Counted from the first letter of the stretch, positions 1-9,277 are shown. The stretch: DNA of 64,000 bases from Pseudomonas sp. P8_241 (GCF_034008315.1 NZ_CP125377.1:6078501-6142500), one strand, 5' to 3'. A program made the numbers and translations. The notes: generated by a model from the sequence alone, not told the origin.

Positions 1-530
1 TTCTCGGCGAACGACTGCGGCGCATGCAGTGGGTCGCGGTGGGTCTGGCGGCGGTTGGCGTGGCGCAGCAGGTGTGGCAGGTCGGCAGTTTGCCGTGGGT
101 GTCGTTGGTCCTGGCACTGACCTTCGGTTTCTACGGGTTGATTCGCAAGCAGGCGCCGGTCAAGGCATTGCCGGGCCTGGTAGTGGAAACCTGGATGCTG
201 GTGCCGATTGCCCTGGCCTGGCTGCTGTTCAATCCAACCGCCAGCAGCGCTCAGGCCGAATTCTGGACCACGTCCGAAGCCTGGTGGCTGGTCGCCGCAG
301 GGCCGGTCACGCTAGTGCCATTGGTTTGCTTCAACGCAGCGGCTCGGCATTTGCCCTATACCACATTGGGATTTCTCCAGTACCTGGCGCCTACCTTGGT
401 ATTGCTGCAAGCGGTACTGCTGTTTGGCGAACAACTGTCCTCCAGCACGCTGGTTGCGTTCATCTTTATCTGGGCCGGCCTGGCCGTTTACAGCATCGAT
501 GCATGGGTCAGTTTGCGTCGCCGCAGCTGA
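1..530 (+). CDS. rarD: RarD-type EamA transporter, C-terminal part
   Basis: This is the 3' part (about 176 residues) of an inner-membrane permease of the EamA/DMT family, RarD (chloramphenicol-sensitive protein) subgroup; the gene starts before the window and the reading frame is already open at position 3. The visible part is a run of hydrophobic helices, with the family-typical stretch PVTLVPLVCFNAAARHLP and, near the end, a pair of helices around LQAVLLFGEQLSSSTL. The transported substrate of RarD proteins is not established. The gene converges with the gcvR-like gene, and a hairpin and two DnaA boxes lie between them. The family assignment is from sequence feel and is fairly secure; the function is not. 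Confidence 0.85.
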   Translation, partial: LGERLRRMQWVAVGLAAVGVAQQVWQVGSLPWVSLVLALTFGFYGLIRKQAPVKALPGLVVETWMLVPIALAWLLFNPTASSAQAEFWTTSEAWWLVAAGPVTLVPLVCFNAAARHLPYTTLGFLQYLAPTLVLLQAVLLFGEQLSSSTLVAFIFIWAGLAVYSIDAWVSLRRRS

Positions 531-551
531 TCAAAAAACACACAAATCCGC

Positions 552-576
552 ACAGGCCACGTCCCCCGTGGCCTGT
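552..576. terminator. 10-bp hairpin between convergent genes
   Basis: Perfect 10-bp inverted repeat ACAGGCCACG / CGTGGCCTGT with a 5-nt loop, 22 bp after the rarD stop. No clear T-tract follows, so termination strength is uncertain; it may serve as a weak or bidirectional transcription barrier. Confidence 0.45.
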
Positions 577-593
577 ATCGATCCTTCCCAAGG

Positions 594-714
594 TTATCCA
601 CAGCGTGATCCCCGCCGATTGTGCGCAAGTCTCTGAAACTGCTGGTTTTTTGATCATATCCTGAAGAACCCCGGGCCGCGTGGGCTGGCGGGGTGTCTCT
701 ACAGGTTATCCACA
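594..714 (+). other. Pair of perfect DnaA boxes between rarD and gcvR
   Basis: TTATCCACA occurs exactly at 594-602 and 706-714, same orientation, 112 bp apart. Between and around them are TGATCA-containing stretches (for example TTTTTTGATCA near 646). The stretch 531-744 contains no plausible gene. Since the flanking genes converge, no promoter is expected here. It resembles the larger array at 33241-33808. That DnaA binds here is inference from the consensus sequence. Confidence 0.55.
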
Positions 715-744
715 GGCAGGTGCACGTTTAACTTGGATAACTGA

Positions 745-1263
745 TCAAGGATCGCTGCGCAGCACCAGTTCGACCATCAGGTCATCGGCCAGGGTTTCCA
801 GACGTGATTGCAACACATCCAGCGACAGCGTCAGCGGTACGGCCAAAAGCGCTTCAGCGTGGAACAACGGCTCACTGCTCATCGGTGCCGGACGCACTTC
901 CGTGACCAGTTGCTCCAGGTTTACCCCCTGCTCGCTCAGCAACCGCGTGATATCGCGCACGATCCCCGGACGATCATTGCCCACCAGCTCCATGGCAATC
1001 GGTTTCCACGTACACGATTGTTCGATACCGCTTTCGGCGATCAACACGCGAATGCCCAACGTCGACAAGCCTTGCAAGGCATCCACCAGTTCATCGTAGG
1101 CCTCGGCCGGTACGCCTACCCGAAGAATCCCGGCGAATTGTCCGGCCATGCGCGACATGCGACTTTCCAGCCAATTGCCGCCGTGCTCGGCAATGCATTG
1201 GGCAATGCGCTCGACCTGCCCTGGCTTGTCCGGTGCAATCACTGTGAGTACGAGGTGGTCCAT
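745..1263 (-). CDS. gcvR: GcvR-like ACT-domain regulatory protein
   Basis: 172-residue protein made of two ACT domains (about residues 4-70 and 90-165); the first opens with VLTVIAPDKPGQVERIA and the second with AMELVGNDRPGIVRDITR, the paired pattern of glycine cleavage system transcriptional repressor GcvR. GcvR proteins have no DNA-binding domain; in E. coli GcvR binds the activator GcvA and modulates it in response to glycine. The start has an AGAGGG ribosome-binding site 8 nt upstream. A link to glycine fits a window rich in glycine metabolism, though the sox cluster is 19 kb away. It could be a general ACT-domain protein instead; the partner cannot be seen here. Confidence 0.75.
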   Translation of the reverse strand: MDHLVLTVIAPDKPGQVERIAQCIAEHGGNWLESRMSRMAGQFAGILRVGVPAEAYDELVDALQGLSTLGIRVLIAESGIEQSCTWKPIAMELVGNDRPGIVRDITRLLSEQGVNLEQLVTEVRPAPMSSEPLFHAEALLAVPLTLSLDVLQSRLETLADDLMVELVLRSDP

Positions 1264-1342
1264 GGCGCAGCCCTCTGGTCATGACTTTTGTTATAGAAAA
1301 CCAAGTATAGGCAAGGGTTGTTCATGTGCTGAATGGGCTGAC

Positions 1343-1410
1343 GCCATCGCTGGCAAGCCAGCTCCTACAAGGATTGCAAAAGGCCCTGTAGGAGCTGGCC
1401 TGCCAGCGAT
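1343..1410. repeat. REPIN, GGCTTGCC-stem type
   Basis: Two facing REP sequences: GCTGGCAAGCCAGCTCCTAC and GTAGGAGCTGGCCTGCCAGC, separated by about 16 bp, the typical Pseudomonas REP doublet. Probably mobilised in trans by a RAYT transposase not present in this window. Confidence 0.9.
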
Positions 1411-1547
1411 CCAGTCCACCGCCGATCTGCTGTGGAAGACAAATCGTGTACAACTTTCGATATTTAACTGGAACAATCCATTGGTTTTTTGAGAACATCC
1501 TGCTCCGCGCCGTGACTGCAATGCGTCATGGGGTCGCAGAACGACGT

Positions 1548-1560
1548 AATTAGTCTAATT
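1548..1560. promoter_or_regulatory. 13-bp palindrome AATTAG-T-CTAATT
   Basis: Perfect palindrome with a single central base, 250 bp upstream of glcB. It could be a regulator site for glcB or gcvR, but no regulator is recognised and the location is far from either start. Confidence 0.25.
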
Positions 1561-1809
1561 TTCACAACCGCAATTCATCATGTAGTATGCCGCAGCGCGC
1601 ACTACATAACGTTGGATCGATGTCTGCCGCAGGCACGTTCGCAACCCTGAAAGCCCTGTCAGCAAGGCCCCAAGCCGTTGATTGGTCCCAACCCAGCCGC
1701 CCGTAATTGGCATGTACTGGTAGACGGGTTTGTGGTTTAAATGGCCCAAGGCTTCATTGTTAAATTGAAGAGCTGAAAAGCGAAATAGCTGAGCAGAGTG
1801 AGGCAAGCA

Positions 1810-3987
1810 ATGACTGAACACGTTCAAGTCGGTGGCCTGCAGGTCGCCAAAGTCCTGTTCGACTTCGTGAACAACGAAGCCATTCCCGGAACCGGCCTCA
1901 CCGCCGATCAATTCTGGGCCGGTGCCGACAAGGTCATTCATGACCTGGCGCCGAAGAACAAAGCCCTACTCGCCAAACGCGATGATATCCAGGCTCGTAT
2001 CGATTCCTGGCACCAGGAACGCGCCGGTCAAGCGCACGACGCCGTGGCCTATAAAGCCTTCCTGCAAGAGATCGGTTATCTGCTGCCAGAAGCGGCCGAT
2101 TTCCAGGTAACGACGCAAAACGTCGATGAAGAAATCGCCCGCATGGCCGGCCCACAGCTCGTGGTGCCGGTGATGAATGCCCGCTTCGCCCTCAATGCTT
2201 CGAACGCCCGCTGGGGTTCGCTGTATGACGCGCTCTACGGCACCGACGCCATCAGCGAAGCTGACGGCGCGGAAAAAGGCAAAGGCTACAACAAGGTTCG
2301 CGGCGACAAGGTTATCGCCTTCGCTCGTGCCTTCCTCGACGAAGCGGCGCCTTTGGCGGCCGGCTCCCACGTCGAGTCCACCGCTTACAAGATCGTTGAC
2401 GGCAAACTGGTGGTCGCCCTTAAAGGCGGCAGCAACACCGGGCTGCGCAACGATGCACAACTGATCGGTTTCCACGGCGATGCATCGGCACCCACCGCGA
2501 TCCTGCTGAAAAACAACGGCCTGCATTTCGAAATCCAGGTCGACGCCAGCACCCCGGTCCGCCAGACCGACGCAGCCGGCGTCAAAGACATCCTGATGGA
2601 AGCCGCACTGACCACCATCATGGACTGCGAAGACTCCGTTGCCGCCGTCGATGCCGATGACAAAGTGGTGATCTACCGCAACTGGCTCGGCCTGATGAAG
2701 GGCGATCTGTCGGAAGAAGTCGCCAAGGGTGGTCAGACCTTTACCCGTACCATGAACGCCGATCGCACCTACACCGGCGTCGACGGCAGCGAATTGAGCC
2801 TGCATGGCCGCTCGCTATTGTTCGTGCGCAACGTTGGTCACCTGATGACCATCGACGCGATCCTCGACAAGGACGGCAACGAAGTGCCGGAAGGAATTCT
2901 CGATGGCCTGGTGACTTGCCTGGCATCGATGCACAACCTGAACGGCAACACCTCGCGCAAAAACACCCGCACCGGCTCCATCTACATTGTGAAGCCGAAG
3001 ATGCACGGTCCTGAAGAAGCGGCGTTCACCAACGAGCTGTTCGGTCGCATCGAAGACGTGCTGGGCTTGCCGCGCAACACCCTCAAAGTCGGGATCATGG
3101 ACGAGGAGCGTCGTACCACGATCAACCTCAAGGCCTGCATCAAGGCTGCGAGCGAGCGTGTGGTGTTCATCAACACCGGTTTCCTCGACCGCACGGGCGA
3201 TGAAATCCACACCTCCATGGAAGCCGGCCCGATGGTGCGCAAGGCCGACATGAAGGCGGAAAAATGGATTGGCGCCTACGAGAATTCCAACGTCGATATC
3301 GGCTTGAGCACTGGCCTGCAAGGTCGCGCACAAATCGGTAAAGGCATGTGGGCCATGCCGGACCTGATGGCGGCGATGCTCGAACAGAAAATCGCTCATC
3401 CGATGGCCGGTGCGAACACCGCCTGGGTTCCATCGCCGACCGCTGCTGCGCTGCATGCGCTGCACTACCACAAGGTTGACGTGTTCGCCCGTCAGGCCGA
3501 ACTGGCCAAACGTGCCCACGCTTCGGTAGACGACATCCTGACCATCCCGCTGGCGGTGAACCCTCAGTGGACCGCCGAACAGATCAAGAACGAACTGGAC
3601 AACAACTCCCAGGGCATTCTCGGTTATGTGGTGCGCTGGATCGACCAGGGCGTCGGCTGTTCGAAAGTGCCGGACATCAATGACGTCGGCCTGATGGAAG
3701 ACCGTGCGACGCTGCGTATTTCCAGCCAGCACATCGCCAACTGGCTGCGTCACGGTATCGTCACCGAAACGCAAGTGATGGAAAGCCTCAAGCGCATGGC
3801 GCCGGTGGTTGACCGTCAGAATGCCGCTGATGCGCTGTATCGCCCACTGGCCCCCGACTTCGACAGCAATATCGCCTTCCAGGCGGCGGTCGAACTGGTG
3901 GTTGAAGGCACCAAGCAGCCGAACGGCTACACCGAGCCGGTCCTGCACCGTCGTCGTCGCGAGTTCAAGGCTGCCAACGGTCTGTAA
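1810..3987 (+). CDS. glcB: Malate synthase G
   Basis: 725-residue cytoplasmic enzyme condensing glyoxylate with acetyl-CoA to malate (glyoxylate bypass and glycolate use). The length equals that of E. coli malate synthase G, and typical motifs are present: [17 protein letters not shown], a FVRN motif with the catalytic-type arginine at about residue 340, and the conserved block [20 protein letters not shown]. An upstream in-frame GTG at 1798 is possible, but ATG 1810 follows a GAGTGAGG ribosome-binding site and gives the family N-terminus [11 protein letters not shown]. It is a single gene followed by a strong terminator. Regulation is not visible. Confidence 0.97.
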   Translation: MTEHVQVGGLQVAKVLFDFVNNEAIPGTGLTADQFWAGADKVIHDLAPKNKALLAKRDDIQARIDSWHQERAGQAHDAVAYKAFLQEIGYLLPEAADFQVTTQNVDEEIARMAGPQLVVPVMNARFALNASNARWGSLYDALYGTDAISEADGAEKGKGYNKVRGDKVIAFARAFLDEAAPLAAGSHVESTAYKIVDGKLVVALKGGSNTGLRNDAQLIGFHGDASAPTAILLKNNGLHFEIQVDASTPVRQTDAAGVKDILMEAALTTIMDCEDSVAAVDADDKVVIYRNWLGLMKGDLSEEVAKGGQTFTRTMNADRTYTGVDGSELSLHGRSLLFVRNVGHLMTIDAILDKDGNEVPEGILDGLVTCLASMHNLNGNTSRKNTRTGSIYIVKPKMHGPEEAAFTNELFGRIEDVLGLPRNTLKVGIMDEERRTTINLKACIKAASERVVFINTGFLDRTGDEIHTSMEAGPMVRKADMKAEKWIGAYENSNVDIGLSTGLQGRAQIGKGMWAMPDLMAAMLEQKIAHPMAGANTAWVPSPTAAALHALHYHKVDVFARQAELAKRAHASVDDILTIPLAVNPQWTAEQIKNELDNNSQGILGYVVRWIDQGVGCSKVPDINDVGLMEDRATLRISSQHIANWLRHGIVTETQVMESLKRMAPVVDRQNAADALYRPLAPDFDSNIAFQAAVELVVEGTKQPNGYTEPVLHRRRREFKAANGL

Positions 3988-4010
3988 CTGAGCGATTACG
4001 CCGGACATGA

Positions 4011-4044
4011 AAAAGCCCTGATCTTTCGATCAGGGCTTTTTTTT
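4011..4044. terminator. Rho-independent terminator of glcB
   Basis: Perfect 13-bp stem AAAAGCCCTGATC / GATCAGGGCTTTT with a TTTC loop, followed by TTTT. The A-rich 5' arm allows it to work in both directions, which suits the convergent response-regulator gene. Confidence 0.93.
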
Positions 4045-4086
4045 GGTTCTTCACGCAAGCCCCCGGGAAAGACAGATAACGCATAC

Positions 4087-4189
4087 CTGCAGGAGCTGGC
4101 TTGCCAGCGATGGTCGTTAACGATAACGCGTTTGAACCGGATAAACGCGGCGCACTTGAGTCCATCGCCGGCAAGCCGGCTCCTACAGG
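4087..4189. repeat. REPIN between glcB and response regulator
   Basis: Outer arms CTGCAGGAGCTGGCTTGCC and the facing GGCAAGCCGGCTCCTACAGG enclose a spacer of about 48 bp containing GTTAACGATAACGCG, a motif also seen in spacers of other REPINs in this window. Confidence 0.88.
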
Positions 4190-4215
4190 GAATGTGCGAG
4201 GCCGGCAGGTTTGAG

Positions 4216-4677
4216 CTAAGGCTTCATCCCCAGTTCACGTTTGACCAACGCCAGCAACTGGTCGGCATCGATCGGCTTGAGCAGAAAGTCCACCACGCTC
4301 AAATGCATCGCGGCGATCGCATCCTTCACGTCGGCATCGCCCGAGACGATAATGATCGGCAACGCAGCCCGTACCGACTCGCGAACCTGGCGGATCAGGT
4401 CAAGCCCATCGACGCGCCCCATTCGCAGGTCAGTGATCAGCAAGCCTATGGTGGGCTTTTTGATCTCCGTTTCGGCCACCAGGATCTTGAGCGCAGCCTC
4501 GCCGCTGGCCGCCGACATACTGCGAATACCATCCAGTGCCAGAATCTCTGACAGCAACTCGCGGGCATCTTTATCGTCATCGACGATCAGCACCCGTTGC
4601 GGCGGCAAGTCAGGTTCCAGCATGACGGCATTGAGCAGTTCCCGCTCGGCGTCACTCAAAATATCGTGGTCGGACAT
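4216..4677 (-). CDS. Stand-alone response-regulator receiver protein
   Basis: 153-residue protein with a 27-residue leader followed by one CheY-like receiver domain. The acidic pocket is Asp33-Asp35, the phosphoacceptor is Asp83 (ITDLRMGRVDG), and Ser112 and Lys134 (LLKPID) complete the active site. There is no output domain, so it must act through a partner such as a histidine kinase, phosphatase or phosphotransfer protein. The chosen ATG (4677) follows an AGAGAAAG sequence; a 12-residue longer version starting at 4713 is possible. It is divergent from the cNMP/CBS gene. The partner cannot be inferred. Confidence 0.88.
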   Translation of the reverse strand: MSDHDILSDAERELLNAVMLEPDLPPQRVLIVDDDKDARELLSEILALDGIRSMSAASGEAALKILVAETEIKKPTIGLLITDLRMGRVDGLDLIRQVRESVRAALPIIIVSGDADVKDAIAAMHLSVVDFLLKPIDADQLLALVKRELGMKP

Positions 4678-4937
4678 GGCTTTCTCTACATGTTCAATAC
4701 GGTTCCCTAGCACAGTGGTGAGACATCGCTAAGCAGACCTCCAATGTGCGCTTCGTCGGATATTTTTCCAATAGGCGAGCAGAGAGGTTTTTCGCACAGT
4801 TGCGTAAGACTCTTCCGACACTCCATCCCATAGATTGCCTACCTAGACTTACGTCCAATGGGCACCTCGGTCTTAGGGGTCGACCATGTCTGAGTCATCC
4901 GACCACAACAATTCAAACAAAGACTGCGGTAACGGTT

Positions 4938-6872
4938 ATGAGTAGAGCGGACGCCTTCACACAGGCAGGGAAAACCGCGGTGTTGCAGAACATCCAGGGT
5001 ACGTTGCAATTCCTTCAGCGCTTCCCGCCCTTCAATCAGATGGAACACGCTCACCTGGCGTACCTGGTGGAACAATGCCAGCTGCGTTTTTATGCCCCCG
5101 GCGAGAGCATCATCAAGCCCGCCGACGGACCCGTTGAACACTTCTATATCGTCAAGCAAGGCCGGGTGGTGGGCGAACGTCCGCACACGGCAAAGGGTGG
5201 TACCGAAACGGTGTTTGAAATCACCACCGGCGAGTGTTTCCCCCTTGCTGCGTTGCTGGGCGAACGGGCGACCCGCACCGAGCATCTGGCGGGCGAGGAC
5301 ACCTTCTGCCTGCAACTGAACAAAGCCGCATTCATCCGCCTGTTTTCACTGTCGGACACCTTTCGTAATTTCGCCCTGCGTTGCGTCAGCAGCTTGCTGG
5401 ACCAGGTCAATCAGCAGGTCCAGCAGAAGGCCGTGGAAACCCTCGGCACCCAGTATTCGCTCAACACCCGACTCGGCGAACTGGCCATGCGTCACCCGGT
5501 GACTTGCAGCCCGCTCACGCCGCTGCGCGAGGCCGTGACGCTGATGCATGAGCAGCAGGTCGGCAGCATCGTGGCCGTCGACGAACACAAAGCGCCCCTG
5601 GGTATATTCACCCTGCGCGACCTGCGCCAGGCCGTGGCCAATGGCAGCAGTGACTTCAACGAAGCCATTGAGCGATTCATGACCCCCGCGCCCTTTTACC
5701 TGTCGCCGGATCACAGCGCCTTCGATGCCGCGATTGCCATGACCGAGCGCCACATCGCCCACGTCTGCCTGGTCAAGGATCAGCGCCTTTGCGGCGTGGT
5801 GTCGGAGCGCGATCTGTTTTCCCTGCAACGGGTCGATCTGGTGCACCTGGCGCGGACCATCCGCAATGCGCCCCGGGTGGAAAACCTGGTGGCGATGCGT
5901 GGCGAAATCGGCCAACTGGTCGAGCGCATGCTGGCCCATGGTGCGTCGTCGACCCAGATCACACACATCATCACTTTGCTCAACGATCACACCGTGTGCC
6001 GGGTGATCGAACTGACCCTCGCCGAGAAAGACGACCCCGGCGTGCCGTTCAGTTGGCTGTGCTTCGGCAGCGAAGGTCGCCGCGAACAGACGCTGCATAC
6101 CGACCAGGACAACGGTATTGTGTTCGAAGCCCGGGACGCAGCCCATGCGGCGGAGATTCGCGGCAAGTTGCTGCCCATCGCCCAGCAGATCAACCAGAGC
6201 CTGGCGCTGTGCGGTTTCACCCTGTGCAAGGGCAACATCATGGCCGGCAACCCCGAGCTGTGCCTGTCCCGTGCGGAATGGGCGCGACGCTTTTCGGCGT
6301 TTATCCGCGAGGCGACGCCGGAGAATTTGCTGGGCTCCAGCATCTATTTCGATTTGCGCGTGGTCTGGGGCAGCGAACAGAGTTGCGAACAGTTGCGTCG
6401 GGGTATTCTCGATCAGGTCGGCGACAACCGTTTGTTCCAGCGGATGATGGCCGAGAATGCGCTGCGCAATCGTCCGCCTGTAGGGCGTTTCCGTGATTTT
6501 GTGCTGGCGCGCAAAAATGGTGAGAAAGCCACGCTGGACCTGAAGACCCAGGGCCTGGCCCCTTTTGTCGACGGCGCTCGCGTATTGGCTCTCGCCCATG
6601 GCATCGAAGCCAACAACACCCTGGAGCGCTTTCGTCAGTTGATCGCCAAAGAAGTGATCGAGCCTCTGGATGGCGCGGCGTACGAAGAGGCTTATCACTT
6701 CATTCAGCAAACGCGCATGCAGCAACATCAACTACAGACCCGGGAGAATTTTCCCTACTCCAATCGGGTCGATCCTGACAGCCTTAATCACCTGGACCGC
6801 CGCATCCTGCGCGAATCCCTGCGTCAGGCCCAGCGCCTGCAAAGCAGCCTGAGCCTGCGGTATCAGCTATGA
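4938..6872 (+). CDS. cNMP-binding, CBS and DUF294 nucleotidyltransferase-like protein
   Basis: 644-residue cytoplasmic protein with, in order, a cyclic-nucleotide-binding fold (about residues 25-140), a pair of CBS domains (about 165-285, each ending like VSERDLF), a DUF294 nucleotidyltransferase-like domain with FGSEGRREQTLHTDQDNG (about 370-390), and a C-terminal DUF294_C domain. The combination suggests allosteric sensing of nucleotides coupled to protein or small-molecule nucleotidylylation, as in GlnD-like folds; substrate unknown. The frame is open from 4746, but only ATG 4938 gives a family-like N-terminus (MSRADAFTQAGK). Its stop overlaps the start of the exonuclease gene by 4 nt (ATGA), so the two are cotranslated. 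Confidence 0.9.
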   Translation: MSRADAFTQAGKTAVLQNIQGTLQFLQRFPPFNQMEHAHLAYLVEQCQLRFYAPGESIIKPADGPVEHFYIVKQGRVVGERPHTAKGGTETVFEITTGECFPLAALLGERATRTEHLAGEDTFCLQLNKAAFIRLFSLSDTFRNFALRCVSSLLDQVNQQVQQKAVETLGTQYSLNTRLGELAMRHPVTCSPLTPLREAVTLMHEQQVGSIVAVDEHKAPLGIFTLRDLRQAVANGSSDFNEAIERFMTPAPFYLSPDHSAFDAAIAMTERHIAHVCLVKDQRLCGVVSERDLFSLQRVDLVHLARTIRNAPRVENLVAMRGEIGQLVERMLAHGASSTQITHIITLLNDHTVCRVIELTLAEKDDPGVPFSWLCFGSEGRREQTLHTDQDNGIVFEARDAAHAAEIRGKLLPIAQQINQSLALCGFTLCKGNIMAGNPELCLSRAEWARRFSAFIREATPENLLGSSIYFDLRVVWGSEQSCEQLRRGILDQVGDNRLFQRMMAENALRNRPPVGRFRDFVLARKNGEKATLDLKTQGLAPFVDGARVLALAHGIEANNTLERFRQLIAKEVIEPLDGAAYEEAYHFIQQTRMQQHQLQTRENFPYSNRVDPDSLNHLDRRILRESLRQAQRLQSSLSLRYQL

Positions 6873-7576
6873 GCCTGTTCTCATGGCTGCGTGCGGCCAG
6901 CCCAACGCTGTCCGCCGACCTGCAGCATCGGCTCGAACGCTTGCCAGATCCCGCCACCCCGGGCGAATGCAGCCTGCGCGAACAACGTTGGGTCGTGCTC
7001 GACCTGGAAACCACCGGGCTGAACATGAACAAGGATCGGGTGCTGTCCATCGGTGCGGTGGTGATCGAGGACGGGGCGATCGACTTCAGTCAGCAGTTCG
7101 AGCGCACCTTGCAATGCGCTGAAGTCAAACTCGGCCCCAGCGTGCTGATCCACGGGCTGGGCCCCAGTGCCATCGCGGCAGGCAGCGATCCGGCCGAGGC
7201 GTTGCTCGACCTTATGGAGTACATCGGTGACAGCCCGGTGCTGGCCTTCCATGCGCCGTTTGATCAACACATGCTCGGGCGCGCATTGAAAGATCATCTG
7301 GGCTACAAGTTGCGGCACCTGTTTATGGACGTGGCGGATATTGCTCCGTTGCTGTGCCCACAGGCGCACATTCGCGAGGCCGGGCTGGACGACTGGATCG
7401 ACTGGTTCAAGCTGGAAGTCTTCGAGCGTCACCACGCCAGTGCCGATGCGCTGGCCACCGCAGAACTGGCGCTGATCCTGTTCAGCCGGGCGCGACAGCA
7501 GCAGATTCATAGCCCGTTAAACCTGCAACAGCGCTTGAGCCAATGGAAACGGCGGCAGCAGGCGCCGTCCTTCTAA
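6869..7576 (+). CDS. DnaQ-family 3'-5' exonuclease
   Basis: 235-residue DEDDh exonuclease of the DNA polymerase III epsilon type. Motif I is VVLDLETTGLN (Asp45, Glu47), motif II is in the LAFHAPFDQHML block, and motif III is RHHASADALATAELA, with the catalytic His and Asp. It lacks the polymerase-binding tail of DnaQ, so it is more likely a stand-alone nuclease or oligonuclease. The pairing with a DUF294/CBS protein is a recurrent arrangement in Pseudomonas and suggests shared function in nucleic-acid or nucleotide signalling, which is inference. A REPIN follows. Confidence 0.9.
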   Translation: MSLFSWLRAASPTLSADLQHRLERLPDPATPGECSLREQRWVVLDLETTGLNMNKDRVLSIGAVVIEDGAIDFSQQFERTLQCAEVKLGPSVLIHGLGPSAIAAGSDPAEALLDLMEYIGDSPVLAFHAPFDQHMLGRALKDHLGYKLRHLFMDVADIAPLLCPQAHIREAGLDDWIDWFKLEVFERHHASADALATAELALILFSRARQQQIHSPLNLQQRLSQWKRRQQAPSF

Positions 7577-7592
7577 TAACGACGCGGTCAAC

Positions 7593-7659
7593 GTAGGAGC
7601 TGCCGAAGGCTGCGATCTTTTTTCAAGATCAAAAAATCGCAGCCTTCGGCAGCTCCTAC
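7593..7659. repeat. REPIN, GCCGAAGGC-stem type
   Basis: GTAGGAGCTGCCGAAGGCTG and its facing complement with about 17 bp between, forming a near-perfect long hairpin. As an RNA it could terminate or stabilise the exonuclease transcript. Confidence 0.9.
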
Positions 7660-7725
7660 GGAGTTTGGCGCCACCAACCACCCGACCAGCGCCAATTGCT
7701 TCCCGTCCCGGCCTCTGACACAATC

Positions 7726-7744
7726 GCGAACAATTCTCGTTGGT
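7726..7744. promoter_or_regulatory. Possible Fur box upstream of ECF sigma gene
   Basis: GCGAACAATTCTCGTTGGT, 27 bp before the sigma gene, has the A/T core layout of Pseudomonas Fur boxes but matches the 19-bp consensus only partly (about 9 of 19). Iron repression is expected for this type of locus; the site itself is tentative. Confidence 0.3.
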
Positions 7745-7770
7745 TAACCCTTCCCACTCGGTGATGCTGC

Positions 7771-8289
7771 GTGTCGTCAGTCCCCAGCCCTCAAAGTGAG
7801 CTCGTCGGTGCGCTATATCGCGACCACCGCAGTTGGCTATTGGGCTGGCTTCGGCGCAACGTCGCTTGCCCGCAACGGGCCGAAGACCTGAGCCAGGACA
7901 CCTTTGTGCGCTTGCTGGGTCGTGAAGAATTGAAGGTGCCTCGCGAGCCGCGAGCTTTTCTGGTGGCGATTGCCAAGGGCTTGCTGTTCGACTATTTCCG
8001 TCGCGCCGCGCTCGAGCAGGCCTACCTCACCGAACTGATGCTGATCCCCGAAGCCGAACAACCGTCGGTGGAAGAACAGCAGATGATCCTCGAAGACCTG
8101 AAAAACATTGATCGCCTGCTCGGCAAACTCTCAAGCAAGGCCCGGGCGGCGTTTCTCTTTAACCGTCTCGATGGCCTGGGCCATGCGGAAATTGCCGAGC
8201 GTTTGGGTGTCTCGGTGCCGCGGGTTCGTCAGTACCTGGCTCAGGGCGTTCGTCAGTGCTACATCGCGCTGTACGGTGAGCCGACATGA
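7771..8289 (+). CDS. ECF sigma factor, FecI-like iron-uptake type
   Basis: 172-residue extracytoplasmic-function sigma factor. Region 2 (about residues 10-75) contains AEDLSQDTFVRLL, and region 4 (about 115-165) contains HAEIAERLGVSVPRVRQYL. It directs RNA polymerase to the promoter of a TonB-dependent receptor gene when released by its anti-sigma partner. The start is GTG with a weak ribosome-binding site; no good alternative ATG is in frame. The stop overlaps the FecR-like gene (ATGA), so the two are translationally coupled. Together with the receptor downstream, the locus has the fecIRA layout. Confidence 0.9.
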   Translation: MSSVPSPQSELVGALYRDHRSWLLGWLRRNVACPQRAEDLSQDTFVRLLGREELKVPREPRAFLVAIAKGLLFDYFRRAALEQAYLTELMLIPEAEQPSVEEQQMILEDLKNIDRLLGKLSSKARAAFLFNRLDGLGHAEIAERLGVSVPRVRQYLAQGVRQCYIALYGEPT

Positions 8290-9260
8290 GCCCGGTTAGC
8301 TCCAAACCGGTGTCGGCGCAAGTGCTGGACGCCGCGATTGCGTGGCAGTTGTCCCTGGACTCCGGCAACCCGGTAGAGCGCGAAGCATTCACTAATTGGC
8401 ACGCCGCCCACGAAGAACACGCACGGGCCTGGCGTCAGTTGGGCATGCTCGATCAACGCTTCAGTGTTGCCAGCGGCCCGGCGCGAACTGCGCTGCTGCA
8501 ATCGCGCGAGGGCATTCGGCGGCGCGTGCGCAAACTCGGTAGCGGCCTGGCCAGTGTCGTCGCAGTGATCGGTCTGGCGTTGTTCGCCGGCGAACGTTAT
8601 CTGCCGGTCGACTATTGGCTGGCCGACCAGCGCACCGCGACCGGCGAGCAGCGCACCCTGCGCCTGGCCGACGGCACCGTGATCAATCTCAACACCCACA
8701 GCGCCGTGGACGTACGTTTCGATGAGAAGCAGCGTCTGATCGTCCTTCAGGAAGGTGAAATCCTCGTCGAGACCGGTCATGGCGACGCGCGGCCGTTCAT
8801 CGTCGAAACCCGCGAAGGCAGCATGCGCGCACTGGGGACGCGGTTCCTGGTCAAGCGCGAGGAAGAAGGCACGCGCCTGAGCGTGTTGCAGTCGGCGGTG
8901 GCGGCCCATCCGCAATCCAGCCCCGAAGAGCAGATCCTGCGTGAAGGTCAGCAAGTGCTGATCCGAAACAACGGCCTGGGGCCGATAGTGGCCGTCAACA
9001 TGGGTGCAGACGCCTGGACCCGTGGCATGTTGGTGGTGGACAACACACGGTTGGAAGATCTGGTGCAGGAAATCGGTCGCTACCGACCCGGCTATCTGGG
9101 GGTGGCACCGCAAGTCGCTGACCTGCGGATCACCGGCAGCTTCCCGCTGCGCGATACCGACCTGGCGCTTAATGCCCTGCTGCCGACCCTGCCGGTGAAG
9201 ATCGAACAGCACACGCAATGGTGGGTGACGGTGGTGGCAAAGGCAGACGCCAAACCCTGA
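8286..9260 (+). CDS. FecR-like anti-sigma regulator
   Basis: 324-residue inner-membrane signal transducer. The N-terminal cytoplasmic DUF4880 region (about residues 8-50, AIAWQLSLDSGNPVEREAF) binds the sigma factor. A single membrane helix follows (about residues 83-102, LASVVAVIGLALF), then a periplasmic FecR domain (about 110-215) and a C-terminal secretin/STN-like domain that touches the receptor. It passes the ferri-siderophore signal from the receptor's N-terminal domain to the sigma factor. It overlaps the sigma gene by 4 nt and is separated from the receptor gene by a REPIN. Confidence 0.9.
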   Translation: MSPVSSKPVSAQVLDAAIAWQLSLDSGNPVEREAFTNWHAAHEEHARAWRQLGMLDQRFSVASGPARTALLQSREGIRRRVRKLGSGLASVVAVIGLALFAGERYLPVDYWLADQRTATGEQRTLRLADGTVINLNTHSAVDVRFDEKQRLIVLQEGEILVETGHGDARPFIVETREGSMRALGTRFLVKREEEGTRLSVLQSAVAAHPQSSPEEQILREGQQVLIRNNGLGPIVAVNMGADAWTRGMLVVDNTRLEDLVQEIGRYRPGYLGVAPQVADLRITGSFPLRDTDLALNALLPTLPVKIEQHTQWWVTVVAKADAKP

Positions 9261-9277
9261 CGGATGCTTCTCTGTCA

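Larger units (their letters stand above)
1264..1809. other. Intergenic region upstream of glcB and gcvR
   Basis: 546 bp between divergently transcribed gcvR and glcB. It contains a REPIN (1343-1410), a 13-bp palindrome (1548-1560) and a probable long glcB leader. No convincing open frame is present: the minus-strand frame running from 1555 into glcB is antisense shadow. I do not see a strong sigma-70 promoter. Confidence 0.6.

Noticed and set aside
4746..4937. 64-residue N-terminal extension of the cNMP/CBS protein
   Set aside because: The translated extension is basic and low-complexity, unlike the family, and ATG 4938 gives the normal start.
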